Origin: Rhodanobacter sp. B05
GTDB taxonomy: Bacteria > Pseudomonadota > Gammaproteobacteria > Xanthomonadales > Rhodanobacteraceae
Assembly: GCF_002001085.1 (NCBI RefSeq)
Contig: NZ_MUNU01000009.1
Location: 124,001 to 188,000 of the forward strand
Direction: 5' to 3'
Length of the DNA: 64,000 nucleotides
In this document: positions 29,801-38,892 of the stretch, one piece after another
How the letters are laid out: every line of letters begins with the position of its first letter
Position numbering within the stretch: the first letter of the stretch is position 1
Notes under the pieces: generated by a model
What the model saw: only the letters and a program-made list of their open reading frames with translations
What the model was told of the DNA's origin: nothing
Databases searched by the model: none
Translations under genes and position numbers: made by a program

Positions 29801-30838
29801 ATGGACATTGCCGAACTGCTTGCCTTCTCGGTGAAGAACAAGGCCTCCGACCTGCACTTGTCGGCCGGGCTGCCGCCGATGATCCGCGTCGACGGCGATG
29901 TCCGTCGGATAAACATCCCCGCGCTGGAACACAAGCAGGTGCATTCGCTGGTCTACGACATCATGTCGGACAAGCAGCGGCGCGACTACGAGGAGTTTCT
30001 GGAGACCGACTTCTCGTTCGAGATTCCCGGCCTTGCCCGCTTCCGCGTCAACGCGTTCACGCAGAACCGCGGTGCCGGTGCGGTGTTCCGGACCATTCCG
30101 TCCGAAGTGCTGACGCTGGAAGATCTGGGTTGCCCGCGCATCTTCAAGGAGTTGATCGAGCAGCCGCAGGGTCTGATCCTGGTGACTGGCCCGACCGGTT
30201 CGGGCAAGTCCACCACGCTGGCGGCGATGGTCGATCACATCAACAAGAACGAATACGGTCACATGCTGACGATCGAGGATCCGATCGAGTTCGTGCACAC
30301 CTCGCAGAAGTGCCTGGTCAACCAGCGCGAGGTGCATCGTGATACGCATGGCTTCAACGAAGCCTTGCGCTCGGCGTTGCGCGAAGATCCTGACTTCATC
30401 CTGGTTGGCGAGTTGCGCGACCTGGAGACGATCCGGCTGGCGCTGACCGCGGCGGAAACCGGCCATCTGGTGTTCGCCACCGTGCATACCAGCTCGGCGG
30501 CCAAGACCATCGACCGCATCATCGACGTGTTCCCCGCCGGCGAGAAGCCGATGGTGCGCTCGATGCTGTCCGAGTCGTTGCGTGCGGTGGTGTCGCAGTC
30601 GTTGCTGAAGAAGGTGGGTGGCGGCCGCATCGCGGCGCACGAGATCATGGTCGGCATCCCGGCCATCCGCAACCTGATCCGCGAGGACAAGGTGGCGCAG
30701 ATGTACTCGTCGATCCAGACCGGCCAGCAGTTCGGCATGCAGACGCTGGACCAGTGCCTGCAGGACCTGGTCAAGCGCGGCCTGGTCACGCGCCAGCAGG
30801 CGTCCAGCTACGCCAAGAACAAGGACAGCTTCAAGTGA
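29801..30838 (+). CDS. pilT: Type IV pilus retraction ATPase PilT
   Basis: Cytoplasmic hexameric motor that depolymerises pili and drives twitching. The 345-residue protein starts at ATG 29801 (MDIAELLAFSVKNKASDLHL). It shows Walker A GPTGSGKSTT, the Asp box EDPIEF, Walker B LVGELRDLETI, the His box TVHTSSAAKTIDRI and the PilT-specific C-terminal AIRNLIREDK. The next gene encodes its paralogue PilU. Control comes from the Pil-Chp system 8 kb downstream. Confidence 0.97.
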   Translation: MDIAELLAFSVKNKASDLHLSAGLPPMIRVDGDVRRINIPALEHKQVHSLVYDIMSDKQRRDYEEFLETDFSFEIPGLARFRVNAFTQNRGAGAVFRTIPSEVLTLEDLGCPRIFKELIEQPQGLILVTGPTGSGKSTTLAAMVDHINKNEYGHMLTIEDPIEFVHTSQKCLVNQREVHRDTHGFNEALRSALREDPDFILVGELRDLETIRLALTAAETGHLVFATVHTSSAAKTIDRIIDVFPAGEKPMVRSMLSESLRAVVSQSLLKKVGGGRIAAHEIMVGIPAIRNLIREDKVAQMYSSIQTGQQFGMQTLDQCLQDLVKRGLVTRQQASSYAKNKDSFK

Positions 30839-30850
30839 AGCCGGGGTTGG

Positions 30851-30881
30851 GGAGTCGGGATTCGGGATTGGCAAGTGCCAA
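30851..30881. repeat. GGGATTCGGGATT repeat and small hairpin between pilT and pilU
   Basis: GGAGTCGGGATTCGGGATTG (30851-30870) is followed by the palindrome TTGGCA-AG-TGCCAA (30868-30881). The GGATTCGG motif also occurs in the centre of the REP pair at 5745-5771, which suggests related mobile or slippage-prone sequence in this genome. Confidence 0.55.
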
Positions 30882-30981
30882 AGCCCGGGTTCGGTTTCCG
30901 ACAGCAGCCTTTTCGACGAGTCCCGCATCCCGGTCTTCAACAGACGAATGTCTGGTCATTCCGAATCCCTGAGGTAACGCC

Positions 30982-32151
30982 ATGAGCGACTTCGATTTCA
31001 CATCGTTCCTGAAACTGATGGTGCACAAGAAGGCATCCGATCTGTTCATCACGGCCGGCGTGGCGCCATCGATGAAGGTGCAGGGCCGCATCGTGCCGAT
31101 CACGCAGAGCCCGCTCAGCGTGCAGCAGTCGCGCGACATGGTGCTCAACGTGATGACGCCGGGCCAGCGCGAGGAGTTCGAGAAGACCCACGAGTGCCAG
31201 TTCGCGATCTCCGCCCAGGGCGTTGGCCGTTTCCGCGTCTCGTGCTTTTACCAGCGCAACTGCGTCGGCATGGTGCTGCGCCGGATCGAGTCGAGGATCC
31301 CCACCACCGAGGAACTGAACCTTCCGCCGGTGATCAAGCAACTGGCGATGACCAAGCGCGGCATCATCATCTTCGTCGGCGCCACCGGCTCGGGCAAATC
31401 CACCTCGCTGGCGGCGATGGTGGGCTACCGCAACCTCAATTCGACCGGCCACATCATCACCATCGAGGATCCGATCGAATACGTGCACAAGCACGAGGGC
31501 TGCATCATCACCCAGCGCGAAGTCGGCATCGACACCGACAGCTGGGACAACGCGCTGAAGAACACCCTGCGCCAGGCGCCGGACGTGATCATGATCGGCG
31601 AGGTGCGTACCCGCGAAGGCATGGATCATGCGATTGCGTTCGCCGAAACCGGCCATCTGGTGCTGTGCACGCTGCATGCGAACAATGCCAACCAGGCGAT
31701 GGACCGCATCCTGCACTTCTTCCCGGAGGATCGCCGCCAGCAACTGCTGATGGATCTGTCGCTGAACCTGAAGGGCATCGTGGCGCAGATGCTGATTCCC
31801 ACCCCCGATGGCAAGGCGCGCCGGGTCGCGGTGGAAGTGCTGCTGGGCACGCCGCTGGCGCAGGACTACATCCGCCAGGGCGAGATCCACAAGCTGAAGG
31901 AACTGATGAAGGAATCCACCCTGCTCGGCATGAAGACGTTCGACCAGGCGCTGGTCGAGCTATATCACGCCGGCGAGATCAGCTACGAGGACGCCTTGCG
32001 TTACGCCGACAGTTCCAACGAGGTACGCCTGCGCATCAAGCTGGCCCAGGGCGGTGATGCGCACACCCTGTCGCAGGGCCTGGACGGGGTGGAGCTCGAG
32101 GAAACCCGCGACTCGCAGAACTTCGGCGGCAGCAATCTGCTGAATCGCTGA
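30982..32151 (+). CDS. pilU: Type IV pilus ATPase PilU (PilT-dependent retraction)
   Basis: PilT paralogue of 389 residues that supports forceful pilus retraction with PilT. It starts MSDFDFTSFLKLMVHKKASD. Walker A is GATGSGKSTS, the Asp box EDPIEYVHKHEGCIITQRE, Walker B MIGEVRTREGM and the His box TLHANNANQAMDRIL. The AIRNLIRE motif of PilT is absent, as in PilU. The C-terminus extends about 40 residues beyond the core (QGGDAHTLSQGLDGVELEET). A strong terminator begins 10 nt after the stop. Confidence 0.96.
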   Translation: MSDFDFTSFLKLMVHKKASDLFITAGVAPSMKVQGRIVPITQSPLSVQQSRDMVLNVMTPGQREEFEKTHECQFAISAQGVGRFRVSCFYQRNCVGMVLRRIESRIPTTEELNLPPVIKQLAMTKRGIIIFVGATGSGKSTSLAAMVGYRNLNSTGHIITIEDPIEYVHKHEGCIITQREVGIDTDSWDNALKNTLRQAPDVIMIGEVRTREGMDHAIAFAETGHLVLCTLHANNANQAMDRILHFFPEDRRQQLLMDLSLNLKGIVAQMLIPTPDGKARRVAVEVLLGTPLAQDYIRQGEIHKLKELMKESTLLGMKTFDQALVELYHAGEISYEDALRYADSSNEVRLRIKLAQGGDAHTLSQGLDGVELEETRDSQNFGGSNLLNR

Positions 32152-32160
32152 AGTCGATGT

Positions 32161-32208
32161 CGCACACGAGAGAAAAGGAGCCGTGAGGCTCCTTTTTTCT
32201 CGTGTGCG
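32161..32208. terminator. Terminator after pilU (long perfect hairpin)
   Basis: The 22-bp perfect arms 32161-32182 and 32187-32208 (CGCACACGAGAGAAAAGGAG and its complement) enclose GTGA. The run CCTTTTTTCT within the right arm supplies the U-tract. It separates pilU from the convergent BON gene and may act in both directions. Confidence 0.9.
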
Positions 32209-32231
32209 TCGGCATCTGCCGCGCTTGCGGC

Positions 32232-32651
32232 TCAGTGGCTGCTCATGCTGGACGAGGGCATGCTGTCCGACTTCATGTCGTGCGATTTCATCGTGTCCAC
32301 GGCCAGGCCCGAGGCATCGACGCTCTTCACGCCCTTGACCTTCTTCGCCACCCGGACGGCATGCATCTTCTCCCTTGCGCTGCCTACCGTGCCGCTCAGG
32401 GTCACCACGCCATCGCTGGTACTGACCGAGATTTCGGTGGCGTGCACGCCCTTGGTGGTGCCGAATTCGCTTTTCACCTTGGTGGTGATCCAGGCATCGG
32501 CGGCCTTGTCCGGCACGGTCTGGTTGTCCGACGATTTCTGCATGGCTTCGCCGCTCTGCGAAGCCATGGCCTGACTGAAGGGCACGGCGGCGAAGGCGAG
32601 AATCATGCCGGCGGCGATCATGCTGCGGCGAATCGGGGAATGCTTGTGCAT
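32232..32651 (-). CDS. BON-domain periplasmic protein (OsmY-like)
   Basis: A 139-residue protein with a signal peptide (MHKHSPIRRSMIAAGMILAF ... AMA) and one BON domain (about residues 50-115: AWITTKVKSEFGTTKGVHAT, VVTLSGTVGSAREKMHAVRV, KGVKSVDASGL). The C-terminal tail is Ser/Met/His/Asp-rich (SHDMKSDSMPSSSMSSH), which might bind metal. BON proteins associate with membranes and are often stress-induced. A strong AAGGAGAT ribosome binding site precedes the ATG. Confidence 0.87.
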   Translation of the reverse strand: MHKHSPIRRSMIAAGMILAFAAVPFSQAMASQSGEAMQKSSDNQTVPDKAADAWITTKVKSEFGTTKGVHATEISVSTSDGVVTLSGTVGSAREKMHAVRVAKKVKGVKSVDASGLAVDTMKSHDMKSDSMPSSSMSSH

Positions 32652-32837
32652 GGCGATCTCCTTGTGGGAAAGAGGGCTGTCATGAAGACAGCCGGGACGG
32701 GTTGACTCCGGTGTCCGTGACGCGATGGCAACAGGTGCCGCGTGAACCTGGTGTCGGCGGCAGCCATGCCGATTCAGCCGGCAACGGGGTTTGCGAAGAG
32801 GGCGTCAGGACAATGTTGTCGGAGCGTTCCGTGCGCG

Positions 32838-32879
32838 CATGAAAAAGCCGGGGCGCCGCAGCGCCCCGGCTTTTTCATG
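32838..32879. terminator. Bidirectional terminator upstream of the lipoprotein gene stop
   Basis: The 19-bp perfect arms CATGAAAAAGCCGGGGCGC and its complement enclose CGCA, with A-run and U-run on the two sides. On the minus strand it follows the lipoprotein gene stop (32890) by 10 nt. Confidence 0.9.
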
Positions 32880-32889
32880 AACCATCGGA

Positions 32890-34680
32890 TTACTTCAGCA
32901 CCGTCTGGCTGGTGATCACCATGCCGCTGCCGTCGACGTGCATCTCCGCATCAATGCTGTCGATGCGCTCGGCCTGCAGCTTCATGGCGGCAAACTGCGC
33001 CTTGGAACGCGCCGCCATGGCGGCAGCCTGCCTGGTGCTGTCGTCGCTGTCGGTCTTGTCGGTGGCCGTTTCGTCGCTCTTGCTCATGGCGTTCGCGGCG
33101 GCGGTCAGGCTGTCGACCTTCTGCGCCATCAGTTGCACCCACTCCAGGTACATGGCGCCGCTCAGGTGCATCCGGCTCATCTGGCCGGCGCTGCCGCCGG
33201 GTTCCTTCAGCGTATCGGCCAGCTTGGCATCTTCGCCGGCGCCCACGCCGAGCGCGAGCGCCTTGTCGCCCATCGCTGCCCAGGCAGGCTGTCCCAGCAT
33301 GCCGGCCATCTGTTGCGGCAGCGCCACCGGCTTGCCATCGTTCGACGGTTTCAGCTGGGCCAACGCCGGCACCATCATCTGGCCCATGGCGAGCAGGCCG
33401 GACGGATTGCTGGTGGCCAGCACCAGCCGGCCGCTGAAGCTCGGCAGGCTGGAGTTTGCGTTCGGCGACAGCGAATCCATCGCGATGCGCACGCCGAGCA
33501 GGTCTCCGAACGGCGGGATCGCCGCTTTCTGCATGGCCGGACCGAGCTTGGCGAAGCCGTCGTTGAGATCGGTCAGGGCCGGGCAGGCGAACGGCTTGGC
33601 CGCCACCGCGTCTGCCTGTGCCAGCCAGAACGTGCGCAGGTTGGAAACCGGCAGGGCCAGGCTCAGATCGAACGGCGCCGTGCCGGTGTTGCCCAGTCCG
33701 GGGAGATCGACCTTGAGGCCGACGAAGGCCTTGCTGATGTCGTCCGCCAGGGCGATGTCCATGCGGCCATCCTGGTGTTTGGCGTCGAGCCGGGTGTAAC
33801 CGAAGCTGATCGTCGGCACCCGCGCCGCGATGCGCGCGGCATCGGTGCTGCAGGCTGGCGAGGTCTGCAACTGGTTGGCCACCGGTTCGCCGGTCTTGGC
33901 CGATTCCGCCACGGCGTGCGCCTTCATGATCGCGCCGACCAGCGCATCCTTGCCGCCAAACGCCAGCGGTAGGGCGCGGGTCAGGTCCAGTTCGCCGACC
34001 AGCCACTTGTTGTAGCCCTTGGCCTTGGCCAGGGTGGCGAGGCGGCCGTCGTCCTGCAGGCTCTTCTGCGGCCGGTCCAGGCCGAGCGCTTCACGCAGCA
34101 TGGCCTGTGTCGGGTTGGCAGGCAGCAGCGCCGCGACGGCCTGCTTGTCGACCGTAGCCAGGATCAGCTCGGTGCCCGATGCGGCGGATACGTACTTGCG
34201 ATAGCTCTGCTTGCCCTCGCTGGCCACGTCGAGCTTCTTGCCATAGGCGATCTCGAGCCGGCCAACGAAAGCCTCGAAGGCAGCCGGATCGCTCAGCTGG
34301 AAACGCAACACCGGCGCCAGGCCCAGGCCATAGAACGCGGAATGGCCTTTCAGGTCCAGTCCGGCGGACTGGGCGAAGCTTTCGACCGTCTTGCCGTTGA
34401 ATTCGGCGCGCAGCGCGCGCAGCAGGCGCGCAGCATCGGGGTCCCTGGTCGCCAGGCGGTCCGCCGCGGCGTCCATCTGGGCCAGTTGGGATGGCAACTG
34501 GGCATCGGCCTGGGCGAGCAGCGCTTTTTGGGTGCTGTCATCCATGATCTCCAGGTTGGCCACCACGTAAGGCGTGTCGGCCGGCACGAACGCCAGCGGT
34601 GCATCCTTGTCCTTGTGCGAACAGGCGGCCAGCATGACGCTGGCCAGGCCCATCGCGAGATAGCGCGTCGTCGATCGCAT
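32890..34680 (-). CDS. Large lipoprotein of unknown function
   Basis: A 596-residue protein with a lipoprotein signal peptide (MRSTTRYLAMGLASVMLAAC; Cys of the lipobox LAAC near residue 20). The start at 34680 is chosen because it gives this signal. The mature part begins FVPADTPYVVANLE, a phrase typical of Xanthomonad lipoproteins related to DUF3352-type proteins, and is otherwise rich in Ala, Leu and Gly with no enzyme motif I can identify. A charged C-terminal stretch (SDETATDKTDSDDSTRQAAA) precedes a beta-rich end. It lies where pyrC lies in Pseudomonas. Confidence 0.75.
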   Translation of the reverse strand: MRSTTRYLAMGLASVMLAACSHKDKDAPLAFVPADTPYVVANLEIMDDSTQKALLAQADAQLPSQLAQMDAAADRLATRDPDAARLLRALRAEFNGKTVESFAQSAGLDLKGHSAFYGLGLAPVLRFQLSDPAAFEAFVGRLEIAYGKKLDVASEGKQSYRKYVSAASGTELILATVDKQAVAALLPANPTQAMLREALGLDRPQKSLQDDGRLATLAKAKGYNKWLVGELDLTRALPLAFGGKDALVGAIMKAHAVAESAKTGEPVANQLQTSPACSTDAARIAARVPTISFGYTRLDAKHQDGRMDIALADDISKAFVGLKVDLPGLGNTGTAPFDLSLALPVSNLRTFWLAQADAVAAKPFACPALTDLNDGFAKLGPAMQKAAIPPFGDLLGVRIAMDSLSPNANSSLPSFSGRLVLATSNPSGLLAMGQMMVPALAQLKPSNDGKPVALPQQMAGMLGQPAWAAMGDKALALGVGAGEDAKLADTLKEPGGSAGQMSRMHLSGAMYLEWVQLMAQKVDSLTAAANAMSKSDETATDKTDSDDSTRQAAAMAARSKAQFAAMKLQAERIDSIDAEMHVDGSGMVITSQTVLK

Positions 34681-34795
34681 GGTGATCCCCGATGTAGTGA
34701 GTGCTGCAGGCGCCATTATGCCCGCTTGGCAAAGGCGATGCCGAGGCGGGCGGTTGGCAAGGTCCGGTTCCTGTGGGGATGCCGCGGAAGGCGGT

Positions 34796-35722
34796 TCAGC
34801 GCGCGAGCAGTTCGTTCAGGACGGCCATCCGCACGAAGACGCCGTTGCCGACCTGTTCGAGGATGCGCGACTGGGCGCCATCGGCCACGTCGGAGGCAAT
34901 CTCGATACCGCGATTGATCGGCCCGGGATGCATCACCAGGCAACCTTTGGCGGCGCGTGCAAGGCGCCGCTGGTCCAGCCCGTAATGGGCGAAATAGGCC
35001 GCTTCGTCGGGCAGGTCGATCGAGGCCATGCGTTCCTTCTGCAGGCGCAGCATCAACACGGCGTCAGCACCTTCGATCGCCTGGTCGAAATCGTGATGGC
35101 GCTGCCCGGCGGGAACCTCGACCGTATCCGGCATCAATTCGGCTGGCGCGCACAGGCGGATTTCCTTCACGCCCAGTGCGGTGAATGCATGGATATCCGA
35201 GCGGGCCACGCGCGAGTGCTTGATGTCGCCGCAGATCACCACCTTCAGATTCTCGAAGTCCGGCCGGTGCTGGCGGATCGTCAGCGCGTCCAGCAGGCCC
35301 TGGGTGGGATGCGCGTGGTTGCCGTCGCCGGCGTTGATCACCGACACGCCGCTCATCGCATGACGCACCAGTTCATCCGGCGTGCCGGACTGCTTGTGGC
35401 GCACGATGATCGCGTCCAGATGCATCGCCTCCAGCGTGTGCAAGGTGTCGAACAGCTCCTCGCCCTTGCTGGTGGACGACGCGCCGAGGTCGAAATTGAT
35501 CACGTCGGCGCCGAGTCGGCGTGCGGCCAGCTCGAACGAGGTGCGGGTGCGCGTGGAGGGCTCGAAAAACAGGTTCAGCACGGTGCGCCCGGCCAGGATC
35601 CCGAGCTTGCGCGTGCCGTGCGCGCAGGCGTCGCGCAGCGCCTCGGCACGATCGAGCAGGCGCACGATCGTCTCGCGCGGCAGGTTTTCAAGCGTGGTCA
35701 GGTGGCGCAGGCGAGGGCTCAT
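34796..35722 (-). CDS. pyrB: Aspartate carbamoyltransferase catalytic subunit
   Basis: Second step of pyrimidine synthesis, carbamoyl phosphate plus aspartate. The 308-residue enzyme starts MSPRLRHLTTLENLPRETIV at 35722 and has the carbamoyl-phosphate motif FEPSTRTRTSFELAA, the HPTQGLLDALTI motif and MHPGPINRGIEI. No pyrI or dihydroorotase-like pyrC adjoins it. In P. aeruginosa PyrB needs the PyrC-like partner encoded next door, which is not seen here. Confidence 0.96.
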   Translation of the reverse strand: MSPRLRHLTTLENLPRETIVRLLDRAEALRDACAHGTRKLGILAGRTVLNLFFEPSTRTRTSFELAARRLGADVINFDLGASSTSKGEELFDTLHTLEAMHLDAIIVRHKQSGTPDELVRHAMSGVSVINAGDGNHAHPTQGLLDALTIRQHRPDFENLKVVICGDIKHSRVARSDIHAFTALGVKEIRLCAPAELMPDTVEVPAGQRHHDFDQAIEGADAVLMLRLQKERMASIDLPDEAAYFAHYGLDQRRLARAAKGCLVMHPGPINRGIEIASDVADGAQSRILEQVGNGVFVRMAVLNELLAR

Positions 35723-35765
35723 GGACGGGGTTCGCTGGGGTCGATGGGATGGATGGAGTGTGCGT

Positions 35766-36215
35766 TCAATCCGGGCTTTGGTTGTCCGCGGGAACCGCCG
35801 CTTCGGCCAGCCAGTGTTCGAGGATGACGGCGGCGGCTTCGGCGTCGATGCTAGCCGCGTCGCGGCGACGCCTGAGTCCGGCGGCACGTCCGGCGGCAAA
35901 CCGCCGTGCGGCTTCCTGCGAACTGTGGCGCTCGTCGACGAAGATCACGGGCAGGCGGTAACGCTGCTGCAGGCGTGCGCCGAAATCCCGCGCACGCCGA
36001 CTGGCGGGTTGTTCGGCACCCTCGAGCGTCAGCGGCAGCCCGACCACCAGAATGTCGGGTTGCCACTCCCGGCGCAGTGTGTCGAGGCGAGCCCAGTCGG
36101 GTCTGTCGTCATGCACCGGCACGGTGGTCAGCGCGCGGGCGGTGGCGGTGAGGCGGTTGCCAATCGCCACACCGGTCAGGCGGCTGCCGACATCGAAGCC
36201 GAGCACACAACTCAT
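35766..36215 (-). CDS. ruvX: RuvX/YqgF Holliday-junction-resolvase-like protein
   Basis: A 149-residue RNase H-fold protein implicated in 5'-end maturation of pre-16S rRNA. It starts MSCVLGFDVGSRLTGVAIGN at 36215; the acidic active-site residues lie in FDVGSRLTG, in the D-I-L-V-V-G-L-P region and in the C-terminal DAEAAAVILE. The start overlaps the yqgE stop by 4 nt and pyrB starts 43 nt downstream, forming a compact operon. Confidence 0.93.
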   Translation of the reverse strand: MSCVLGFDVGSRLTGVAIGNRLTATARALTTVPVHDDRPDWARLDTLRREWQPDILVVGLPLTLEGAEQPASRRARDFGARLQQRYRLPVIFVDERHSSQEAARRFAAGRAAGLRRRRDAASIDAEAAAVILEHWLAEAAVPADNQSPD

Positions 36216-36781
36216 GCGTGGCCCGCATAGCCGGACAGCTGGCGCGGGTCGACCCCGACCAGGCCGGCGGCGGCGCTCCAGCGTTCCTCCAGCGGCGTGT
36301 CGAACACCACCCGGCTGCAGGCTTCGGCGGTCAGCCATGCATTCGCCATCAGCTCCTGCTCCAGCTGGCCGGCATCCCAGCCGGCATAGCCGAGCACCAT
36401 GATCGCCTGGCGCGGGCCATCGCCGGCGGCCATCGCCACCAGGATGTCGCGCGAGGTGGTTACCGACCAGTCCCCGTTGATGCGATAGCTCGATTCCCAC
36501 TCGCCGGCTTCGCGGTGCAGCACGAAGCCGCGTTCCTGCTGGACCGGGCCGCCGATCAGCACCGGCGCGTCGACCAGTTCGTTGTCTGCGCACTCCAGCT
36601 TCATCTGGGCCAGCACGTCGCCGAAGCGGTATTCGGACAACTGGTTCACCAGCAGGCCGACGGCACCATCCTCGTCGTGCTGGCAGAGCAAGGCGACGCC
36701 GCGCGAGAACGGCGGGTCGGCCAGGCCCGGCATGGCGATCAGGAAGTGCCCGGTGAGGGTCGAGGGTTGCATGGCAGCCAT
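36212..36781 (-). CDS. YqgE/AlgH family protein (UPF0301)
   Basis: A 189-residue cytoplasmic protein of the AlgH family, once linked to alginate regulation in Pseudomonas, biochemical role unknown. Family hallmarks are visible: LTGHFLIAMPGLADPPFSRG, GAVGLLVNQ, GGPVQQERGFVLH and GYAGWDAGQLEQELMANAWL. It overlaps ruvX by 4 nt; the pair yqgE-yqgF is conserved in gammaproteobacteria. Confidence 0.93.
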   Translation of the reverse strand: MAAMQPSTLTGHFLIAMPGLADPPFSRGVALLCQHDEDGAVGLLVNQLSEYRFGDVLAQMKLECADNELVDAPVLIGGPVQQERGFVLHREAGEWESSYRINGDWSVTTSRDILVAMAAGDGPRQAIMVLGYAGWDAGQLEQELMANAWLTAEACSRVVFDTPLEERWSAAAGLVGVDPRQLSGYAGHA

Positions 36782-36820
36782 GCGCTCATTGTAGTCGCAG
36801 CCGCCTTCAAGCGCAGGGCC

Positions 36821-37690
36821 TCAGCGGGTCTGCAGCACGTTGTTCGGCTGGAACTGCCAGGTACGGGTGATGTTGAGTTCATCGATGTGATCGCCACTGT
36901 GGGGAGCCGGCGGAAATGGCGCGGCCAGGCGCACGATGAGTTTCGCGGCGTCGTCCAGGGTCTTGTAGCCCGAACTCTGGATCACATCGATGCTCTTGAT
37001 GCTGCCGTCGAGGTTGAGCACCACGGTGAGCAGCACGTTGCCGTGCAGGCCGCGCCGGCGCGCCTCCTCCGGGTAGTTCAGGTTGCCCACCCGCTCGACC
37101 CGGTCGGACCAGCCGCGCATGTAGGCGGCATAGGCGTATTCCCGGGTATTCGCGGTGAGGTACTTGACCTTCGGGCGCTTGGCGTACTCCATCTTCTTGC
37201 GACGCACCTCGGCAGCCAGTTGGGCGATCGCCTCCTGGCGCTGCAGGTCGGCGGCGGTCGGCGTGGCCTGTTGCGGATCGACCTCGGTTTGCGCGGTATC
37301 GCTGCTGACGCTGAAATCGCTGCGGCTGGTGGTGGTGACCATCCGGGTCGGCGTGGCGCTGCGCGGCGGCGGCGTGGTGTTCGCCATCGGCTGGGCGGCG
37401 ACACCCGGATCGGGGCGCGGCAACGCGCCGGAAAACTCTTGCGAGGGGCGCGCGGCATGATCGCCCTGGCCGCCGCCCCGGTTGTTGGCCTGGGCCAGGA
37501 AATCCGCCTTGTCCGGCGTCTCCTGGTTGGCGACATTGACCAGGGCCACGTCCAGCGTGGGCAGGCTCGGCGTGGGCTTGGCGAAATGAAAGGTGATGCC
37601 CAGCAGCAGCACGCCGTGCAGGAGCAGCGAGAACAGCAGGGTGGCGCCGATCGGATCGGGGCGGGTGACGACGGTTGCAGTTGCACTCAC
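36821..37690 (-). CDS. TonB-family energy transducer (TonB3-like)
   Basis: A 289-residue periplasm-spanning protein with a single N-terminal anchor (GATLLFSLLLHGVLLLGITF with the characteristic HGVLL), a Pro-poor flexible middle and a C-terminal TonB domain (NYPEEARRRGLHGNVLLTVV, SIKSIDVIQSSGYKTLDDAA). Position between gshB and yqgE matches P. aeruginosa tonB3, which is needed for twitching and pilus assembly instead of iron uptake. No exbB/exbD adjoins it. It overlaps gshB by 4 nt. Confidence 0.9.
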   Translation of the reverse strand: MSATATVVTRPDPIGATLLFSLLLHGVLLLGITFHFAKPTPSLPTLDVALVNVANQETPDKADFLAQANNRGGGQGDHAARPSQEFSGALPRPDPGVAAQPMANTTPPPRSATPTRMVTTTSRSDFSVSSDTAQTEVDPQQATPTAADLQRQEAIAQLAAEVRRKKMEYAKRPKVKYLTANTREYAYAAYMRGWSDRVERVGNLNYPEEARRRGLHGNVLLTVVLNLDGSIKSIDVIQSSGYKTLDDAAKLIVRLAAPFPPAPHSGDHIDELNITRTWQFQPNNVLQTR

Positions 37691-38664
37691 GCAGTACGGT
37701 TTCCACGGGCGTGCCGTTCGATGACGTCGAACAGCTGGCCTGCGATATTAAGCCCGAACTGGCTGTCCAGCTCGCGTACGCAGGTCGGGGATGTGACGTT
37801 GATCTCGGTCAGGTAGTCGCCGATCACGTCGAGGCCGACGAACAGCAGCCTGCGGCGACGCAGTTCCGGCGCCACTTGCGCCACGATCCAGCGATCCCGT
37901 TCGGACAACGGCACGCCCTCGCCACGGCCACCGGCAGCGAGGTTGCCGCGGAACTCATCGCCTTGCGGGATGCGTGCGAGCGCGTACGGCACCGGCTCGC
38001 CTTCGACCACCAGGATGCGCTTGTCCCCGGCGCTGATCTCGGGAATGTATTTCTGGGCGATCGCCATTTGCCGGCCTGTTCCATGGCTGTCGCCACCCAG
38101 CAGGGTTTCCAGCATCGAGTTGAGGTTGCTGTCGCCATGGCGGACGCGAAAGATGCCGCGGCCGCCCATGCCGTCCAGCGGTTTCAGCACGATTTCGTCG
38201 TGCTCGGCGGCGAACCGGCGCAATTCGGCCGGGTCGCGCGCGACCAGGGTTGGCGCGATGCACTGCGGGAACGCCAGCGCGAACAGCTTCTCGTTGCAGT
38301 CGCGCAGCGCCTGCGGGTCGTTGACCACCATCACGCCGGCACGCTGGGCCACTTCCAGCACCATGCTGTCGTAGATGAACTGCGCGTCGACCGGCGGATC
38401 CTTGCGCATCAGCACCACGTCGAGTTCGCGCAAGTCGCGCCATTGCGGCTGGCCCAGCGTGTACCAGCTGTGCGGGTCGTCGCGGACGCTCAGCTTGGCA
38501 AGGCGCGCCCATGGCACGCCATCGCGCAGCGCCAGGTCACCTTGCTCGAGGTAGTGCAGCGCGTGGCCGCGTCGCCCGGCTTCCAGCAGCATCGCCAGGC
38601 TGGTGTCCTTTGCCACTTTTATCGCACCGATGGGGTCCATCAGCACGGCGACCGAGAGGGTCAT
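37687..38664 (-). CDS. gshB: Glutathione synthetase
   Basis: ATP-dependent ligase adding glycine to gamma-glutamylcysteine, 325 residues. It starts MTLSVAVLMDPIGAIKVAKD after GGAGAAACC. The ATP-grasp domain has DEIVLKPLDGMGGRGIFRV and FVGLDVIGDYLTEINVTSPT. It is the first gene of the leftward gshB-tonB-yqgE-ruvX-pyrB run and is divergent from pilG. Confidence 0.96.
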   Translation of the reverse strand: MTLSVAVLMDPIGAIKVAKDTSLAMLLEAGRRGHALHYLEQGDLALRDGVPWARLAKLSVRDDPHSWYTLGQPQWRDLRELDVVLMRKDPPVDAQFIYDSMVLEVAQRAGVMVVNDPQALRDCNEKLFALAFPQCIAPTLVARDPAELRRFAAEHDEIVLKPLDGMGGRGIFRVRHGDSNLNSMLETLLGGDSHGTGRQMAIAQKYIPEISAGDKRILVVEGEPVPYALARIPQGDEFRGNLAAGGRGEGVPLSERDRWIVAQVAPELRRRRLLFVGLDVIGDYLTEINVTSPTCVRELDSQFGLNIAGQLFDVIERHARGNRTA

Positions 38665-38862
38665 CGCGGTTTCTCCGTGGGTTGCCGGGTTTGTGCGCTG
38701 GCGCCAGCAGGCACAAGCTGACAGGTGGCTATACTAACGGCGGATCGATGGTTCGGCGGCGCACCGGCGCGTTGGCGACATGGGGCCGTGGTTGCGACGG
38801 ACAGGCGGGGTACCAATATGCGTCAACTTGTGCGGTCGGCGGGCAGTGCGGGTGATTATTGC

Positions 38863-38892
38863 TTGACAGTTTCGCCGGGCAGGCAGTAAACA
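38863..38892 (+). promoter_or_regulatory. Probable sigma-70 promoter of the pilG operon
   Basis: TTGACA (38863-38868) is followed after 18 nt by TAAACA (38887-38892), about 140 nt before the pilG start. It lies in the 367-base gshB-pilG intergenic region (38665-39031), which has no gene; a TATACT at 38730 there lacks a matching -35. Confidence 0.55.

Noticed and set aside
32685-32700. CTGTCATGAAGACAG upstream of the BON gene as a Pho box
   Set aside because: It is a small palindrome, not a direct repeat of CTGTCAT halves, and no -10 follows at the expected spacing.
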